Shown piece by piece: positions 8,974 to 18,751 of a stretch of DNA of 64,000 nucleotides; the stretch's first letter is position 1, and every line of letters starts with the position of its first letter. A program made the position numbers and the translations under genes. The notes under the pieces are model-generated. The model worked only from the letters and a program-made list of their open reading frames with translations. It made no database searches and had not been told where the DNA came from. Location: assembly GCF_002954325.1 (NCBI RefSeq), contig NZ_MQVX01000001.1, forward strand, positions 2,347,383-2,411,382, written 5' to 3'. The stretch comes from Aureicoccus marinus. GTDB taxonomy: Bacteria > Bacteroidota > Bacteroidia > Flavobacteriales > Flavobacteriaceae.

Positions 8974-9923
8974 GCTTCTTTTCCGAGATGAAACAAGGCA
9001 TCTCCTCGGCTGATTACCGCTTGGTGGTTGACGGAAAATACCGGCCCTGTATGGGGGGCCTTCACTTCCTTGCCTTTGGTTTGGAAGGTATTGACCACCG
9101 AACCGATCACTTGGCCTTCTTCGACCCAACTGCCGTTTTCTACAGCCGGTAAAAACATGCCTGATGCTGGTGAGCGAAGCCAAACAGAATCGCTCAGAAG
9201 AACCGATTTCTTTTTCGCCTTGGGAACAGAGATGTCTTTGCTGAGCATCTTGTGTTTTTTCAGCAAGCGCAAAACCCCGTTGACTCCCGTCTGAATACAG
9301 TGCTCATCAAAGCGCATGGATTCACCCGCCTCATAGACGATGACAGGCTTCTTTAAGCGGTGAAGATGCTTGCGGAATGATCCTTTGATCAAACCCGATT
9401 CCAGCGTAAAGGGCGCATTAAAGTCTACTGCTAACTGCGCGCTGGCCTGATCTCCGGTGCTATATCGAATTTGCGGATAGTTAAAGCGCTGCGCTCCTCC
9501 GGTATGTAAATCCACGGCCCAGTCGATCTGTGGCAAAAGCTGTTGACTGTATCGGGCAGCAATTCGGCTGGCCAAAGACCCGCGTACACTCCCCGGAAAA
9601 CTCCTATTGACGTCCTTCCCATCCGGCACTTCTCTCGAGAAGTGAATAAACCCAAAGACGTTGAGAACAGGAACCAGAACCAGGGTGCCCGTGACGATTT
9701 GATCATTGAGCATGCTGCGCAGGCGCCGAACAATTTCTATCCCGTTAATTTCGTCTCCGTGCAGACCACCCTGAACCAAAACAACAGGGCCTTCTGCTTT
9801 GGATTGAATCACATTCACTTGAACTTCAATCAAAGTGCCTGTCGGCAATTGGGCTATCGCTAATTGCATGCGGCTGGTTTTCCCCGACTTACTCTTTTGG
9901 TCGTCTATGACAATTCTCTTCAT
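8970..9923 (-). CDS. succinylglutamate desuccinylase/aspartoacylase (AstE/AspA) family zinc hydrolase
   Basis: A 317-residue M14-like metallohydrolase. The zinc-binding motif is GGLHGDEINGIEIVRRLR around residue 55, the second His is in WAVDLHTGG near 138, and a candidate catalytic Glu is in VIVYEAGESMRF near 205. The C-terminal 80 residues form the small beta-barrel domain usual in this family (LRSPASGMFLPAV ... GPVFSVNHQAVISRGDALFHLG). The family cleaves acyl or amino-acyl amide bonds; the actual substrate cannot be read here. It lies three bases downstream of the rimK-like gene on the same strand, so the two are surely co-transcribed, and a functional link (adding versus removing an amide-linked residue) is a reasonable inference. 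Confidence 0.85.
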   Translation of the reverse strand: MKRIVIDDQKSKSGKTSRMQLAIAQLPTGTLIEVQVNVIQSKAEGPVVLVQGGLHGDEINGIEIVRRLRSMLNDQIVTGTLVLVPVLNVFGFIHFSREVPDGKDVNRSFPGSVRGSLASRIAARYSQQLLPQIDWAVDLHTGGAQRFNYPQIRYSTGDQASAQLAVDFNAPFTLESGLIKGSFRKHLHRLKKPVIVYEAGESMRFDEHCIQTGVNGVLRLLKKHKMLSKDISVPKAKKKSVLLSDSVWLRSPASGMFLPAVENGSWVEEGQVIGSVVNTFQTKGKEVKAPHTGPVFSVNHQAVISRGDALFHLGKEA

Positions 9924-9926
9924 CCC

Positions 9927-10820
9927 CTATCTTCTTTTTCGCCCACTACCTCTTAAAGCATACTCCATAATGGCCTTGGCTACATTTACCCCTGTTGCCG
10001 ATTCAATTCCCTGCAAACCCGGGGAAGCATTCACCTCGATAAGAAGAGGACCATTCTTGGATCGAATCAGATCAACCCCAGCCACTCCAAGCCCCAAAAG
10101 CTTGGTTGCTTGCAGAGCAATAGCCTTTTCTTTCTTGGTCAGTTGTACGGCTTCACCCAATCCTCCACGATGAATGTTGGCTCTGAATTCTCCCAAAGCG
10201 CCTTTGCGTTTCATGGAAGCAACCACTTGTTGATCTACCACAATCACGCGAATATCTTCCCCCTTGGCTTCCTCGATATAACGTTGTAATAAGATGGGCG
10301 TACCCAGACGGTAGAGGGTATCGCACATCGATTTAGCGGAAGCCAGCGATTCGGCCAGGATCACCCCGGTTCCATGGGTTCCTTCCTGCATTTTAATGAT
10401 TACCGGTGGCCCCCCAAGGAGTTCAATTTGGGCCGAAAGACTCTCCGGATTGATCGAAAACAGGGTTTCGGGAATGGGCAGCCCTTCCTTGGCAAAGAGT
10501 TGCATAGTTCGGACTTTGTTCCTCGCCCGAATAATACCGAGCGAACGGGCGACACTGAAAGCCCCTTCAATTTCGAATTGCTTGACAATAGCCGCACCAT
10601 GCCGGGTAACACCACTACCAATTCGGGGAATCACCGCTTGAAATTCGCCGCTGATGGATTCTTCTCTTAAGAAGAGTTCCGATCCATCTGAGCTGAGGCG
10701 AACGGAACACAGACTGTGGTCAATTTGTTCGGCATAGAGCCCGAGGATTTCGGCTTCTTCGAGTAATCGGCGTGTAGAATAACCTCCTCCGCTCTTCGAT
10801 AAGATGGCAACTTGTATCAT
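9927..10820 (-). CDS. rimK: RimK-like ATP-grasp ligase
   Basis: RimK-family ATP-grasp enzymes join amino acids, classically glutamate, to a protein or small-molecule carboxyl group. With the ATG at 10820 the protein starts MIQVAILSKSGGGYSTRRLL and has 297 residues, the normal family length; an upstream in-frame start at 10871 would add 17 residues that relatives lack. ATP-grasp features are PPVIIKMQEGTHGTGVILAE near 140, LLQRYIEEAKGEDIRVIVV near 180 and the Mg-binding IEVNASPGLQGIE near 270. The gene is followed after three bases by the AstE/AspA-like hydrolase. Whether ribosomal protein S6 or something else is the substrate is not shown here. Confidence 0.85.
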   Translation of the reverse strand: MIQVAILSKSGGGYSTRRLLEEAEILGLYAEQIDHSLCSVRLSSDGSELFLREESISGEFQAVIPRIGSGVTRHGAAIVKQFEIEGAFSVARSLGIIRARNKVRTMQLFAKEGLPIPETLFSINPESLSAQIELLGGPPVIIKMQEGTHGTGVILAESLASAKSMCDTLYRLGTPILLQRYIEEAKGEDIRVIVVDQQVVASMKRKGALGEFRANIHRGGLGEAVQLTKKEKAIALQATKLLGLGVAGVDLIRSKNGPLLIEVNASPGLQGIESATGVNVAKAIMEYALRGSGRKRR

Positions 10821-10918
10821 TTGATGGGAAAGTTCGCACAAAAATGCCACTTCTTTCTCATCCATCCGCATAAGTATTTAAACTGATTCTAAACAGCCCG
10901 CCTTACGCAATGGATTTC

Positions 10919-10949
10919 TTGTTAAAAAACGAGCCGTGCCCTAATTTTG
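10919..10949 (+). promoter_or_regulatory. sdhCAB promoter
   Basis: A perfect Bacteroidota -7 element TAATTTTG (10942-10949) is preceded by a -33 TTG (10919-10921) with a 20-base spacer. Transcription would start near 10955, about ten bases before the sdhC ATG at 10966. It is the best-formed plus-strand promoter in the window. Confidence 0.6.
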
Positions 10950-10965
10950 TAAAAAACAGAATTTT

Positions 10966-11634
10966 ATGAGCGGAATGCTTAAATCTTCCATTCTTCGGAA
11001 GGTAGTTATGGCGCTTTCAGGCCTCTTCCTAGTCTCTTTTTTGTTGTTGCATTTTTCCATCAACTTGAGCTCGGTAATCGATCCAGAATTATTTAATCAG
11101 TGGTCGCACTTCATGGGGTACAATCCACTTGTGCAATACGTTGCACAACCCATCTTGATCGCAGGGGTCATTGTTCACTTTGTCATGGGGTTCATTTTGG
11201 AAGCCCAGAACAGAGCAGCAAGAGGGAAAGGCTATGTGCAGTACAAAGGAAGCGCGAATGCTCCTTGGGTATCGCGCAATATGTTGTTGAGTGGAGGAGT
11301 TGTTTTGGCTTTTCTCGCCTTGCACTTCTATGACTTTTGGGTTCATGAGATGACCTACAAATATGTCGATGCCCTCCCGGAAGATCCTGCGCGCTATTAC
11401 GAAGAGACGGTTGCCAAATTCGTCCCGATGTGGAGAACGGTCATCTATATGATCAGTTTCTTCTTATTAGCCTTGCACCTGTGGCACGGATTCGCCTCCT
11501 CTTTTCAGAGTATGGGAATCAACAACAAGTACACGCCTGCCTTGGTGAAATTCGCCAAGTTTTACGCCATTGTAATTCCTGGTGGTTTTGCATTTATCGC
11601 CCTCTATCATCACTTAAATCACTTAGCGCACTAG
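10966..11634 (+). CDS. sdhC: succinate dehydrogenase cytochrome b subunit
   Basis: Membrane anchor of complex II, passing electrons from succinate oxidation to menaquinone. The 222-residue protein has five hydrophobic helices, as in the single-anchor type B enzymes of Bacteroidota and epsilonproteobacteria. His residues that can bind heme b lie in [31 protein letters not shown] and [13 protein letters not shown]. It is the first gene of a three-gene operon, one base before sdhA. The N-terminus [19 protein letters not shown] is the usual one for the family, which supports the start. Confidence 0.95.
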   Translation: MSGMLKSSILRKVVMALSGLFLVSFLLLHFSINLSSVIDPELFNQWSHFMGYNPLVQYVAQPILIAGVIVHFVMGFILEAQNRAARGKGYVQYKGSANAPWVSRNMLLSGGVVLAFLALHFYDFWVHEMTYKYVDALPEDPARYYEETVAKFVPMWRTVIYMISFFLLALHLWHGFASSFQSMGINNKYTPALVKFAKFYAIVIPGGFAFIALYHHLNHLAH

Positions 11635-11635
11635 T

Positions 11636-13639
11636 ATGAGTACATTAGATTCCAAAGTCCCTTCAGGACCTCTAGCCGAAAAGTGGACGAAGCATAAAAA
11701 CACCATTGACCTGGTCAACCCCGCCAACAAAAGGAACATCGATATCATCATCGTTGGAACCGGATTGGCAGGTGGTTCCGCAGCAGCTACTCTGGCTGAA
11801 CTGGGTTACAATGTCAAGACCTTCTGCTACCAAGATTCCCCTCGACGAGCGCACTCTATCGCGGCTCAGGGTGGGGTTAACGCAGCCAAGAATTACCAAG
11901 GAGATGGAGACAGTGTCTACCGCCTCTTTTACGATACCATCAAAGGAGGGGACTACCGCTCCAGAGAAGCCAACGTACACCGCCTGGCCGAAGTATCGAC
12001 CAATATCATTGACCAATGTGTCGCTCAAGGAGTGCCTTTTGCCCGTGAGTATGGAGGTCTTTTGGACAACCGTTCTTTTGGAGGAGTACTCGTTTCGCGT
12101 ACCTTCTACGCCAAAGGACAGACGGGCCAGCAACTGCTTCTTGGTGCTTATGCAGCGATGAACCGTCAGATCCAAAGAGGAAAAATTAAGTCCTACACCC
12201 GTCACGAGATGCTCGACCTCGTACTCGTTGACGGCAAGGCTCGAGGGATTATCGCTCGTAACCTGGTGACAGGAGAAATCGAAAGACATTCTGCGCACGC
12301 CGTTGTTTTGGCCACTGGAGGTTACGGAAACCTCTTCTTCCTTTCTACCTACTGTATGGGAGCCAATGTGATGGCCGCATGGAAAGCGCATAAAAAGGGC
12401 GCTTATTTTGCTAACCCTTGTTTTACACAAATACACCCGACCTGTATCCCGGTTTCCGGAGACCACCAATCCAAACTGACCTTGATGTCAGAGTCTCTCA
12501 GAAATGATGGGCGTATTTGGGTTCCTGCAAAACTGGAAGATGCCCAGGCCATTCGCGAAGGCAAACTGAAGCCGACCGAGCTGGCTGAGGAGGATCGTGA
12601 TTACTACCTCGAAAGAAGATACCCTGCCTTTGGTAACCTCGTTCCTCGAGATGTTGCCTCTCGTGCAGCTAAAGAGCGTTGCGATGCCGGTTTCGGTGTT
12701 AACAAAACCGGAGAAGCGGTTTATCTGGACTTCAGCTCCGCCATCATGCGTTATGGTCGCGAAAAAGCCATGACCAGCGGAATGAAAAACGCAGACGACA
12801 AAACCGTTCGCCGTTTAGGAGAAGAAATTATCGAGGCCAAATACGGAAACCTCTTCCAGATGTACGAGAAGATCGTGGATGAGAACCCGTATAAGACACC
12901 GATGAAAATATACCCTGCCGTTCACTACACCATGGGAGGTCTGTGGGTGGATTACAACCTGCAAACCACCATCCCTGGATGCTATGCAGCAGGAGAAGCC
13001 AACTTCAGTGACCATGGCGCCAACCGACTCGGGGCTAGTGCCTTGATGCAAGGATTGGCTGATGGTTACTTTGTATTGCCCTACACCATTGGAGACTACC
13101 TTTCTGATGATATCCGTACCGGGCCTATTTCGACAGAGACGCCTGAATTCGACGCCGCCGAACAAAACGTTCGCGGGCGTATCGAAAAGCTGATGTCGGC
13201 CAGTGGACAGCACAGTGTCGATTACTACCACAAGAAGCTCGGGAAAATCATGTGGAACAAATGTGGTATGTCCCGTAACGCCAAGGAACTTCAGGAAGCC
13301 ATGGAAGAAATCGCCGCACTTCGCGAAGATTTCTGGCAGAATGTAAAGGTGACGGGGAAGGCCGACGGCAAGAACCAAGAACTGGAGAAAGCAGGCCGTG
13401 TGGCGGACTTTCTTGAATTAGGAGAGCTGTTTGCCAAGGATGCTTTGGAACGCAACGAATCCTGTGGAGGTCACTTCCGTGAGGAGTACCAGACCGAAGA
13501 AGGAGAAGCACTGCGTGATGACGAGAACTTCAAATACGCTGCTGCTTGGGAGTACACTGGAAATCCCAGAGAATCCAAGTTGCACAAAGAAGAATTAGTA
13601 TACGAAAACATCGAGGTTAAGACCCGTTCCTATAAATAA
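11636..13639 (+). CDS. sdhA: succinate dehydrogenase/fumarate reductase flavoprotein subunit
   Basis: Catalytic subunit of complex II, oxidising succinate to fumarate with covalently bound FAD. The 667 residues match the family length. The dinucleotide-binding [20 protein letters not shown] is near residue 38, the FAD-attachment region [11 protein letters not shown] near 75, the active-site [13 protein letters not shown] near 265, and the C-terminal [20 protein letters not shown] near 455. It lies between sdhC (one base upstream) and sdhB (seven bases downstream). All key motifs are intact. Confidence 0.97.
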   Translation: MSTLDSKVPSGPLAEKWTKHKNTIDLVNPANKRNIDIIIVGTGLAGGSAAATLAELGYNVKTFCYQDSPRRAHSIAAQGGVNAAKNYQGDGDSVYRLFYDTIKGGDYRSREANVHRLAEVSTNIIDQCVAQGVPFAREYGGLLDNRSFGGVLVSRTFYAKGQTGQQLLLGAYAAMNRQIQRGKIKSYTRHEMLDLVLVDGKARGIIARNLVTGEIERHSAHAVVLATGGYGNLFFLSTYCMGANVMAAWKAHKKGAYFANPCFTQIHPTCIPVSGDHQSKLTLMSESLRNDGRIWVPAKLEDAQAIREGKLKPTELAEEDRDYYLERRYPAFGNLVPRDVASRAAKERCDAGFGVNKTGEAVYLDFSSAIMRYGREKAMTSGMKNADDKTVRRLGEEIIEAKYGNLFQMYEKIVDENPYKTPMKIYPAVHYTMGGLWVDYNLQTTIPGCYAAGEANFSDHGANRLGASALMQGLADGYFVLPYTIGDYLSDDIRTGPISTETPEFDAAEQNVRGRIEKLMSASGQHSVDYYHKKLGKIMWNKCGMSRNAKELQEAMEEIAALREDFWQNVKVTGKADGKNQELEKAGRVADFLELGELFAKDALERNESCGGHFREEYQTEEGEALRDDENFKYAAAWEYTGNPRESKLHKEELVYENIEVKTRSYK

Positions 13640-13646
13640 TGTTGCT

Positions 13647-14393
13647 ATGAAATTGACGCTTAAAATTTGGCGACAACAAGACGCCAAGAGTAAAGGAAAA
13701 ATGGTCAAGTATAACCTGGACAATGTCGATGAAGACATGTCGTTCTTGGAAATGCTCGACATCCTGAATGAAGGATTGATTGAAAAAGGAGAGGAACCGG
13801 TGGAATTTGATCACGATTGCCGAGAAGGTATTTGTGGTACCTGTTCACTGCAAATCAATGGTCGCCCACACGGACCAGATCGCAAGATCACGGTATGCCA
13901 GCTGCACATGCGCAGCTTCAAAAATGGCGATACTATTACCATTGAGCCCTGGAGAGCAAAAGCCTTCCCTGTCATCAAAGATTTGATCGTAGACCGTTCG
14001 GCTTTTGATCGTATTCAACAAGCAGGAGGTTATATCTCTGTGGGTACTTCTGGTAATCCGGTAGATGCTAACGCCATCCCAGTTGAGAAAGAAATGGCAG
14101 ACCAGTCTTTTAACGCAGCGACCTGTATTGGATGTGGAGCTTGTGTAGCGGCTTGTAAAAACGCCAGCGCCATGCTCTTTACCTCCGCCAAGGTTTCTCA
14201 GTTCGCCCTATTGCCGCAAGGTCAAGTAGAAGCTGCAGAGCGTGTTCAAAATATGGTGAAGCAAATGGACCTGGAAGGATTTGGAAACTGCACCAATACC
14301 GGTGCATGTGAAATCGAATGTCCTAAGGGAATCTCCTTAGAAAACATCGCGCGAATGAACCGCGAGTACCTCTTTGCTTCTGTGAAGGGATAA
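13647..14393 (+). CDS. sdhB: succinate dehydrogenase iron-sulfur subunit
   Basis: Electron-transfer subunit of complex II. The 248 residues carry three cluster motifs: the ferredoxin-type [2Fe-2S] site in [13 protein letters not shown] with a later Cys in [10 protein letters not shown], the [16 protein letters not shown] site, and [15 protein letters not shown], which together hold the [4Fe-4S] and [3Fe-4S] clusters. It ends the sdhCAB operon and is followed by a strong terminator hairpin at 14433. Confidence 0.97.
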   Translation: MKLTLKIWRQQDAKSKGKMVKYNLDNVDEDMSFLEMLDILNEGLIEKGEEPVEFDHDCREGICGTCSLQINGRPHGPDRKITVCQLHMRSFKNGDTITIEPWRAKAFPVIKDLIVDRSAFDRIQQAGGYISVGTSGNPVDANAIPVEKEMADQSFNAATCIGCGACVAACKNASAMLFTSAKVSQFALLPQGQVEAAERVQNMVKQMDLEGFGNCTNTGACEIECPKGISLENIARMNREYLFASVKG

Positions 14394-14712
14394 GGAATAA
14401 TAAAACATCTTCCTGACTTCAAGTCCAGGTATAAAAGTCCGCTAGCGGACTTTTTTATTTTTTAGAGGAGTTTTCTACAACATAAATAGCTTTTTCATTA
14501 GACTTACAATTCCGCTGTAAAAGCTGTTTCTGTGAATCGGTAGATTCTCCTGCGAGGCAGTTTGTTGTTTGTAGTCGGTAGTCATCGGTTTGTTGGTTTT
14601 AACAGAAGAGTAATATCCAAATAAAATTTGAATAATTCAAAAATAATTATCGAGAGAGAACAGACTGACAAAAATGTTGTCAATCCATTGATAATTGTTG
14701 CGAAAAGACCTT
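14394..14712. other. 319-base gap between convergent sdhB and scoB
   Basis: Apart from the sdh terminator, this AT-rich stretch holds no credible gene. Small imperfect inverted repeats are visible (TTTGAA-TAA-TTCAAA near 14629 and a TGACA...TGTCA pair near 14667) and might help end the minus-strand scoB message, but neither has a strong stem with a T tail. Confidence 0.5.
14433..14456 (+). terminator. rho-independent terminator of sdhCAB
   Basis: The perfect inverted repeat AAAAGTCCGC-TA-GCGGACTTTT is followed by more T residues, 40 bases after the sdhB stop. The A and T flanks would allow some function in both directions, so it may also serve the convergent scoB message. Confidence 0.85.
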
Positions 14713-15366
14713 CTATAATTGCATTTCCGGCACCTGGTCCGGAATGTGTAATTGCCCTTCTGTTGCGGCCTGAATGTCTTCCACACTGACACCTGGGGCT
14801 CGCTCAACCAGATGGAAACCATCTTCTTCGACAGTCAGCACTGCCATATTGGTCACAACTTTCTTTACGCAACCCACCCCAGTCAATGGTAAACTGCACT
14901 TCTTCAAGAGCTTAGATTCTCCTTTTTTATTGGTGTGCATCATCGCGACAATGATGTTTTCTGCGGAGGCTACAAGGTCCATGGCCCCGCCCATTCCTTT
15001 CACCATCTTACCTGGAATTTTCCAGTTCGCGATATCACCATTTTCAGCTACCTCCATGGCGCCCAAAATAGTCAAGTGGACATGCTTACCACGAATCATC
15101 GAAAAGCTTATAGCAGAGTCGAAAAAGCTCGCTCCAGAAAGAGTAGTGATGGTTTGCTTCCCAGCGTTTATGATATCGGCATCTTCTTCCCCTTCGTAAG
15201 GAAAAGGCCCCATCCCCAAAACACCGTTCTCACTTTGAAATTCGACCTCAATATCGTCGCGAACGAAGTTGGCTACCAGGGTAGGGATTCCTATCCCCAG
15301 GTTCACATAAAAGCCATCTTGAACTTCTTGCGCGATGCGCTTAGCAATCCCGTTTTTATCTAACAT
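14713..15366 (-). CDS. scoB: 3-oxoacid CoA-transferase subunit B
   Basis: Beta subunit of the heterodimeric enzyme that moves CoA from succinyl-CoA to acetoacetate or another 3-oxoacid. The 217-residue protein has the catalytic glutamate in the SENGVLGMGPFP motif near residue 42, the GIPTLVANF start of the Rossmann-like core, and the GGAMDLV region near 128. It is the last gene of a minus-strand operon and overlaps the end of the small membrane protein gene by 11 bases. That gene separates it from scoA, an unusual arrangement because the two subunits are normally adjacent. Confidence 0.93.
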   Translation of the reverse strand: MLDKNGIAKRIAQEVQDGFYVNLGIGIPTLVANFVRDDIEVEFQSENGVLGMGPFPYEGEEDADIINAGKQTITTLSGASFFDSAISFSMIRGKHVHLTILGAMEVAENGDIANWKIPGKMVKGMGGAMDLVASAENIIVAMMHTNKKGESKLLKKCSLPLTGVGCVKKVVTNMAVLTVEEDGFHLVERAPGVSVEDIQAATEGQLHIPDQVPEMQL

Positions 15367-15703
15367 GTCTTTCGATTCGATTCAAATTAAATTGGTGTAC
15401 TTTTTCATTCTGCTGCTTCCAAACTAAAATGGGCAAGGAAAAAGTCAATGCCCACATTAATCCCAGGTAGTAAATCAGCACCCCTGTCAAAACAAGTTCT
15501 AGAACTCCTCCCGCAAGTAGGATCCTCCAATCTGCAACCGCATAAATATCTTTGTGATGCTTTTTTTCCTGGTGATCACAATGAGCACAAGTCGTTCCTA
15601 CTTCCTCCCTTTTTAACTCACTTTTCGCGATCAAACGATTGGCATAATGGCCGTCAATAAACGATTGCTTATAAGATTTGCGGCAGGTAAAAGCCAGTCT
15701 CAT
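15356..15703 (-). CDS. small membrane protein inserted between CoA-transferase subunits
   Basis: An unrecognised 115-residue protein. The first half is basic and soluble ([20 protein letters not shown]) and carries a Cys/His pair, TTCAHCDHQEKKHH, that could bind a metal. The second half has two closely spaced hydrophobic segments, ILLAGGVLELVLTGVLIYYL and MWALTFSLPILVW, then a basic tail. Its ATG overlaps the scoA stop (ATGA type) and its end overlaps scoB by 11 bases, so translation of all three is probably coupled. The tight overlaps suggest a stable part of the operon, but no role is known to me. Confidence 0.65.
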   Translation of the reverse strand: MRLAFTCRKSYKQSFIDGHYANRLIAKSELKREEVGTTCAHCDHQEKKHHKDIYAVADWRILLAGGVLELVLTGVLIYYLGLMWALTFSLPILVWKQQNEKVHQFNLNRIERHVR

Positions 15704-16402
15704 AAAGCCTTTTTACGTGTCGTACGTTGTTCGATACGCTTCTCGTATTTCTCGCCTTGGAAGATGCGGTTGACAAAAATTCCAGGGATGTGAATACTGT
15801 TGGGATCCAAACCGCCAACGGGCACCAGTTGCTCGACTTCGACTACGGTTACTTTGGCTGCCCCACACATACAGGGATTGAAGTTTCTTGCAGTACCTCG
15901 AAAGATCAAGTTACCGGCCTCGTCTCCTTTCCAGGCTTTTACAAAGGCAAAATCCGCCTTGTACGCCTCTTCCAGTACGTGCATCTTACCATCAAACTCT
16001 CGGGTTTCTTTTCCTTCGGCTACTTCCGTACCATAACCCGCGGGAGTATAAAACCGGGGATCCCCGATTGGGCCGCACGACATTTCTCGGCCAGGGTACC
16101 CTGAGGAGTCAATTCCACCTCCAGTTCTCCGCTCAGCATTTGGCGCTCAAACTCATCGTTCTCGCCACATAGGAAGAAATCATTTTCTTGATCTGCTTGC
16201 CTTGCAACAAAAAGCCCAAACCAAAGTCATCGACTCCGGCATTGTTCGAAATACAAGTGAGGTCTTTGGTGCCTCGTCGCACCAACTCGGCAATCGCGTT
16301 CTCGGGGATTCCACAAAGACCGAATCCACCCAGCATCAGGGTCATTCCATCCTCTACCCCCTCCAGTGCCGATTGGGCATCCTGAACGGTTTTTGTAATC
16401 AT
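15700..16402 (-). CDS. scoA: 3-oxoacid CoA-transferase subunit A, two apparent frameshifts
   Basis: Alpha subunit of succinyl-CoA:3-oxoacid CoA-transferase. An N-terminal frame (16133-16402) has [19 protein letters not shown] and the [17 protein letters not shown] signature. A C-terminal frame (15700-16083) has [20 protein letters not shown] and [20 protein letters not shown]. Adding one base to the CC at 16165-16166 and one to the A run at 16050-16053 (plus strand) restores an unbroken frame through [20 protein letters not shown] and [10 protein letters not shown], which is typical of the family and gives about 234 residues. I read both as single-base deletions in homopolymers and treat the gene as functional. 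It starts four bases after the PBP1a stop. Confidence 0.88.
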
Positions 16403-16405
16403 AAG

Positions 16406-18733
16406 TTAAAAATCCAAGTCGTCCAGATCGCTATCGTCCAGATCGAGATCATTCTTTAAGTCTTCCAGCATCTTAGCGCAGTCCACATTAATGGTCTGGT
16501 TTTCGGGCTCGGGGAAGGCCCCTTTGGAGATGCCTAATTTCTTGTCGGCGTAATTCGCCTTCATATACAAGGCCCAGATCGGTAAGGCCATAGAGGCCCC
16601 CTGTCCGTAGGCGGAACTGTCAAAGTGCACGGAGCGGTCTTCCCCACCTACCCATACTCCGGTAACCAGGTTAGGTACCATGCCCATAAACCAACCATCA
16701 CTTTGGTTCTGCGTGGTCCCTGTTTTCCCGGCAATGGGGTTCGAGAATTCATACGGATAACCGGTAATAATTTCTTTGTAGACCGTGTTTTCGACCATAG
16801 CGTTTCCGCGCAGTCTCGCTCCTGATCCGGACTGGGTTACCCCTTCCATCAGGTTCACCATGGCATAGGCCACTTCCTTACTCAGGACGTCCTTAGTCTC
16901 GGGCACATACTCATAGAGTACTGTTCCATTTTTATCTTCAATTCGGGTGACAAAAATCGGTTTTACATAGACTCCTTGGTTCGCAAAGGTCCCGTAAGCC
17001 CCAACCAATTCAAATACGTTGAAATCCGGCGTTCCCAAGGCAATGGAAGGCACCTCTGGAATCGGGTGAGTCAGCCCCATATCCTTGGCAATTTTTACCA
17101 CGGAGGCGGGCCCTACCTTGTCGATTAATTGAGCGGTGACCGTGTTGACCGAACTGGCCAGTGCACGCTTAAGGGTAAAGTTTTTACCCGAGTATTTTCC
17201 GTTAGAATTTTTAGGGCACCACTCTTCAATATTACCGTATTTCAAAGGTTCAATACAGTATTGCGTGTCTGGGAATGAGTCGCATGGCGAGTAGCGCAAT
17301 TGATCAATCGCCGTGGCATAAACGAAAGGCTTGAAGGTCGACCCCACCTGGCGAGCACCCTGAATAACATTGTCGTATTGGAAGTGGGTATTGTCTACCC
17401 CTCCAACCCAGGCTTTTACGTGACCGGTTTGGGGTTCCATACTCATCATGGCAGCTCTTAAAAAGGTCTTGTAGTACCGAATAGAATCCAAAGGCGTCAT
17501 GGTCGTGTCTTTATCGTAAGAATCCGAGTTGTAATCGAACACCGTCATCTTGGTCGCCTTACGGAACGAAGCTCGGATTTCTTTTTCAGACTTGCCTTCG
17601 CGTTTCATCGCTCTCCAGCGAGCCGAATTTTTCATGGCTCTCTCCAGAATATTGTCGATTTGATGCTGCTCCAGATCTGTAAAGGGAGCCGTTGCATTTC
17701 TTTGCTTGGTATTCTGCACAAAAAACTCAGCCTGCAAGCGCTTCATATGTTCTTGAACAGCGACCTCAGCATTCTTTTGTAGACGGCTGTCGATGGTAGT
17801 ATAGACGGTTAAGCCGTCGTTATAGATATTGTATTTGCTTCCATCATCCTTGGGATTCTTGTCTACCCATTCCTTCAACCAACGTTGCAAATAAGTTCTA
17901 AAATAAGTGGCTAAACCTTCGCGGTGGCTTTCTGGATTGAAGTTGATTTTCATGGGCAGAGCCTTGAGAGAATCCGCCTGTTCCTGGGTGATTTTCTCGT
18001 ATTTCGCCATTTGATTCAGCACCGTATTACGGCGATTGAAGACCAATTCTTCCCGGCGGATGGGATTGTAGTAGGAAGAGTTTTTCAGCATCCCAACCAA
18101 AACCGCTGATTCCTCCATGCGCAGATCCTGGGGTTCTTTTCCGAAATAGATACGGGCAGCGGAACGAATCCCGTCAGCGTTGTAGTTGTAATCGTAAATA
18201 TTGAGATACATGGCGATGATCTCCTCTTTGGTGTAGCTTCTTTCGAGGCGAACCGCGATCACCCACTCTTTGATCTTTTGGATGATGGCTCCCTGTTTGT
18301 CCGGAGCACGAGGTCCGATAAAAAGCTGGCGTGAAAGCTGCTGAGAAATGGTACTCGCCCCTCCTTTCTTGCCCAGATAAGCGACTGCACGAGCAAAACC
18401 TCGGGCATCAATCCCAGCGTGGTTGTAATAACGAGCGTCTTCCGTTGCAATCAAAGCGTCTACAATATTCTCCGGTAACTCCTCGTAAGATATTGGCGTC
18501 CGGTTATCACTCAAATAGAGCTTGGCCAGGGTCTCCCCATCTGCCGACAAGATCTCGGTGGCCAAGTTAGTCTGTGGATTTTCGAGTTGCTCAAACTCCG
18601 GCATATCTCCAAATACTCCGGCCGAGGCCATCATGAATACCGATGCCACCCCCAAGGCGATCACTAGAAAAGTGATCCAAAAAATCTTGATGTACTTCCA
18701 ATAACTTGCGGCGTCATTCCAGACAATTCCCAT
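16406..18733 (-). CDS. mrcA: class A penicillin-binding protein 1A
   Basis: A bifunctional peptidoglycan synthase of 775 residues anchored by one N-terminal membrane helix (residues about 14-38). The GT51 transglycosylase domain carries the catalytic Glu in ATEDARYYNHAGIDARGFAR and the GGASTISQQLSRQLF motif, near residues 93-135. The transpeptidase domain has the active-site GSTFKPF (SxxK), SSVNT (SxN) and KTGTTQ (KTG) motifs. A short acidic tail rich in Asp and Leu ends the protein. It lies downstream of gldH and upstream of scoA on one strand, an order I recall as common in Flavobacteria. All catalytic motifs are intact. Confidence 0.93.
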   Translation of the reverse strand: MGIVWNDAASYWKYIKIFWITFLVIALGVASVFMMASAGVFGDMPEFEQLENPQTNLATEILSADGETLAKLYLSDNRTPISYEELPENIVDALIATEDARYYNHAGIDARGFARAVAYLGKKGGASTISQQLSRQLFIGPRAPDKQGAIIQKIKEWVIAVRLERSYTKEEIIAMYLNIYDYNYNADGIRSAARIYFGKEPQDLRMEESAVLVGMLKNSSYYNPIRREELVFNRRNTVLNQMAKYEKITQEQADSLKALPMKINFNPESHREGLATYFRTYLQRWLKEWVDKNPKDDGSKYNIYNDGLTVYTTIDSRLQKNAEVAVQEHMKRLQAEFFVQNTKQRNATAPFTDLEQHQIDNILERAMKNSARWRAMKREGKSEKEIRASFRKATKMTVFDYNSDSYDKDTTMTPLDSIRYYKTFLRAAMMSMEPQTGHVKAWVGGVDNTHFQYDNVIQGARQVGSTFKPFVYATAIDQLRYSPCDSFPDTQYCIEPLKYGNIEEWCPKNSNGKYSGKNFTLKRALASSVNTVTAQLIDKVGPASVVKIAKDMGLTHPIPEVPSIALGTPDFNVFELVGAYGTFANQGVYVKPIFVTRIEDKNGTVLYEYVPETKDVLSKEVAYAMVNLMEGVTQSGSGARLRGNAMVENTVYKEIITGYPYEFSNPIAGKTGTTQNQSDGWFMGMVPNLVTGVWVGGEDRSVHFDSSAYGQGASMALPIWALYMKANYADKKLGISKGAFPEPENQTINVDCAKMLEDLKNDLDLDDSDLDDLDF

Positions 18734-18751
18734 AATTCCAGGATTTTAGGT

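Noticed and set aside
14629..14684. Terminator for scoB in the sdhB-scoB gap
   Set aside because: Only short imperfect stems are present and none is followed by a clear T run on the minus strand.
14637..14822. Short minus-strand reading frame after scoB
   Set aside because: It overlaps the scoB 3' end in another frame and has no family-like features.
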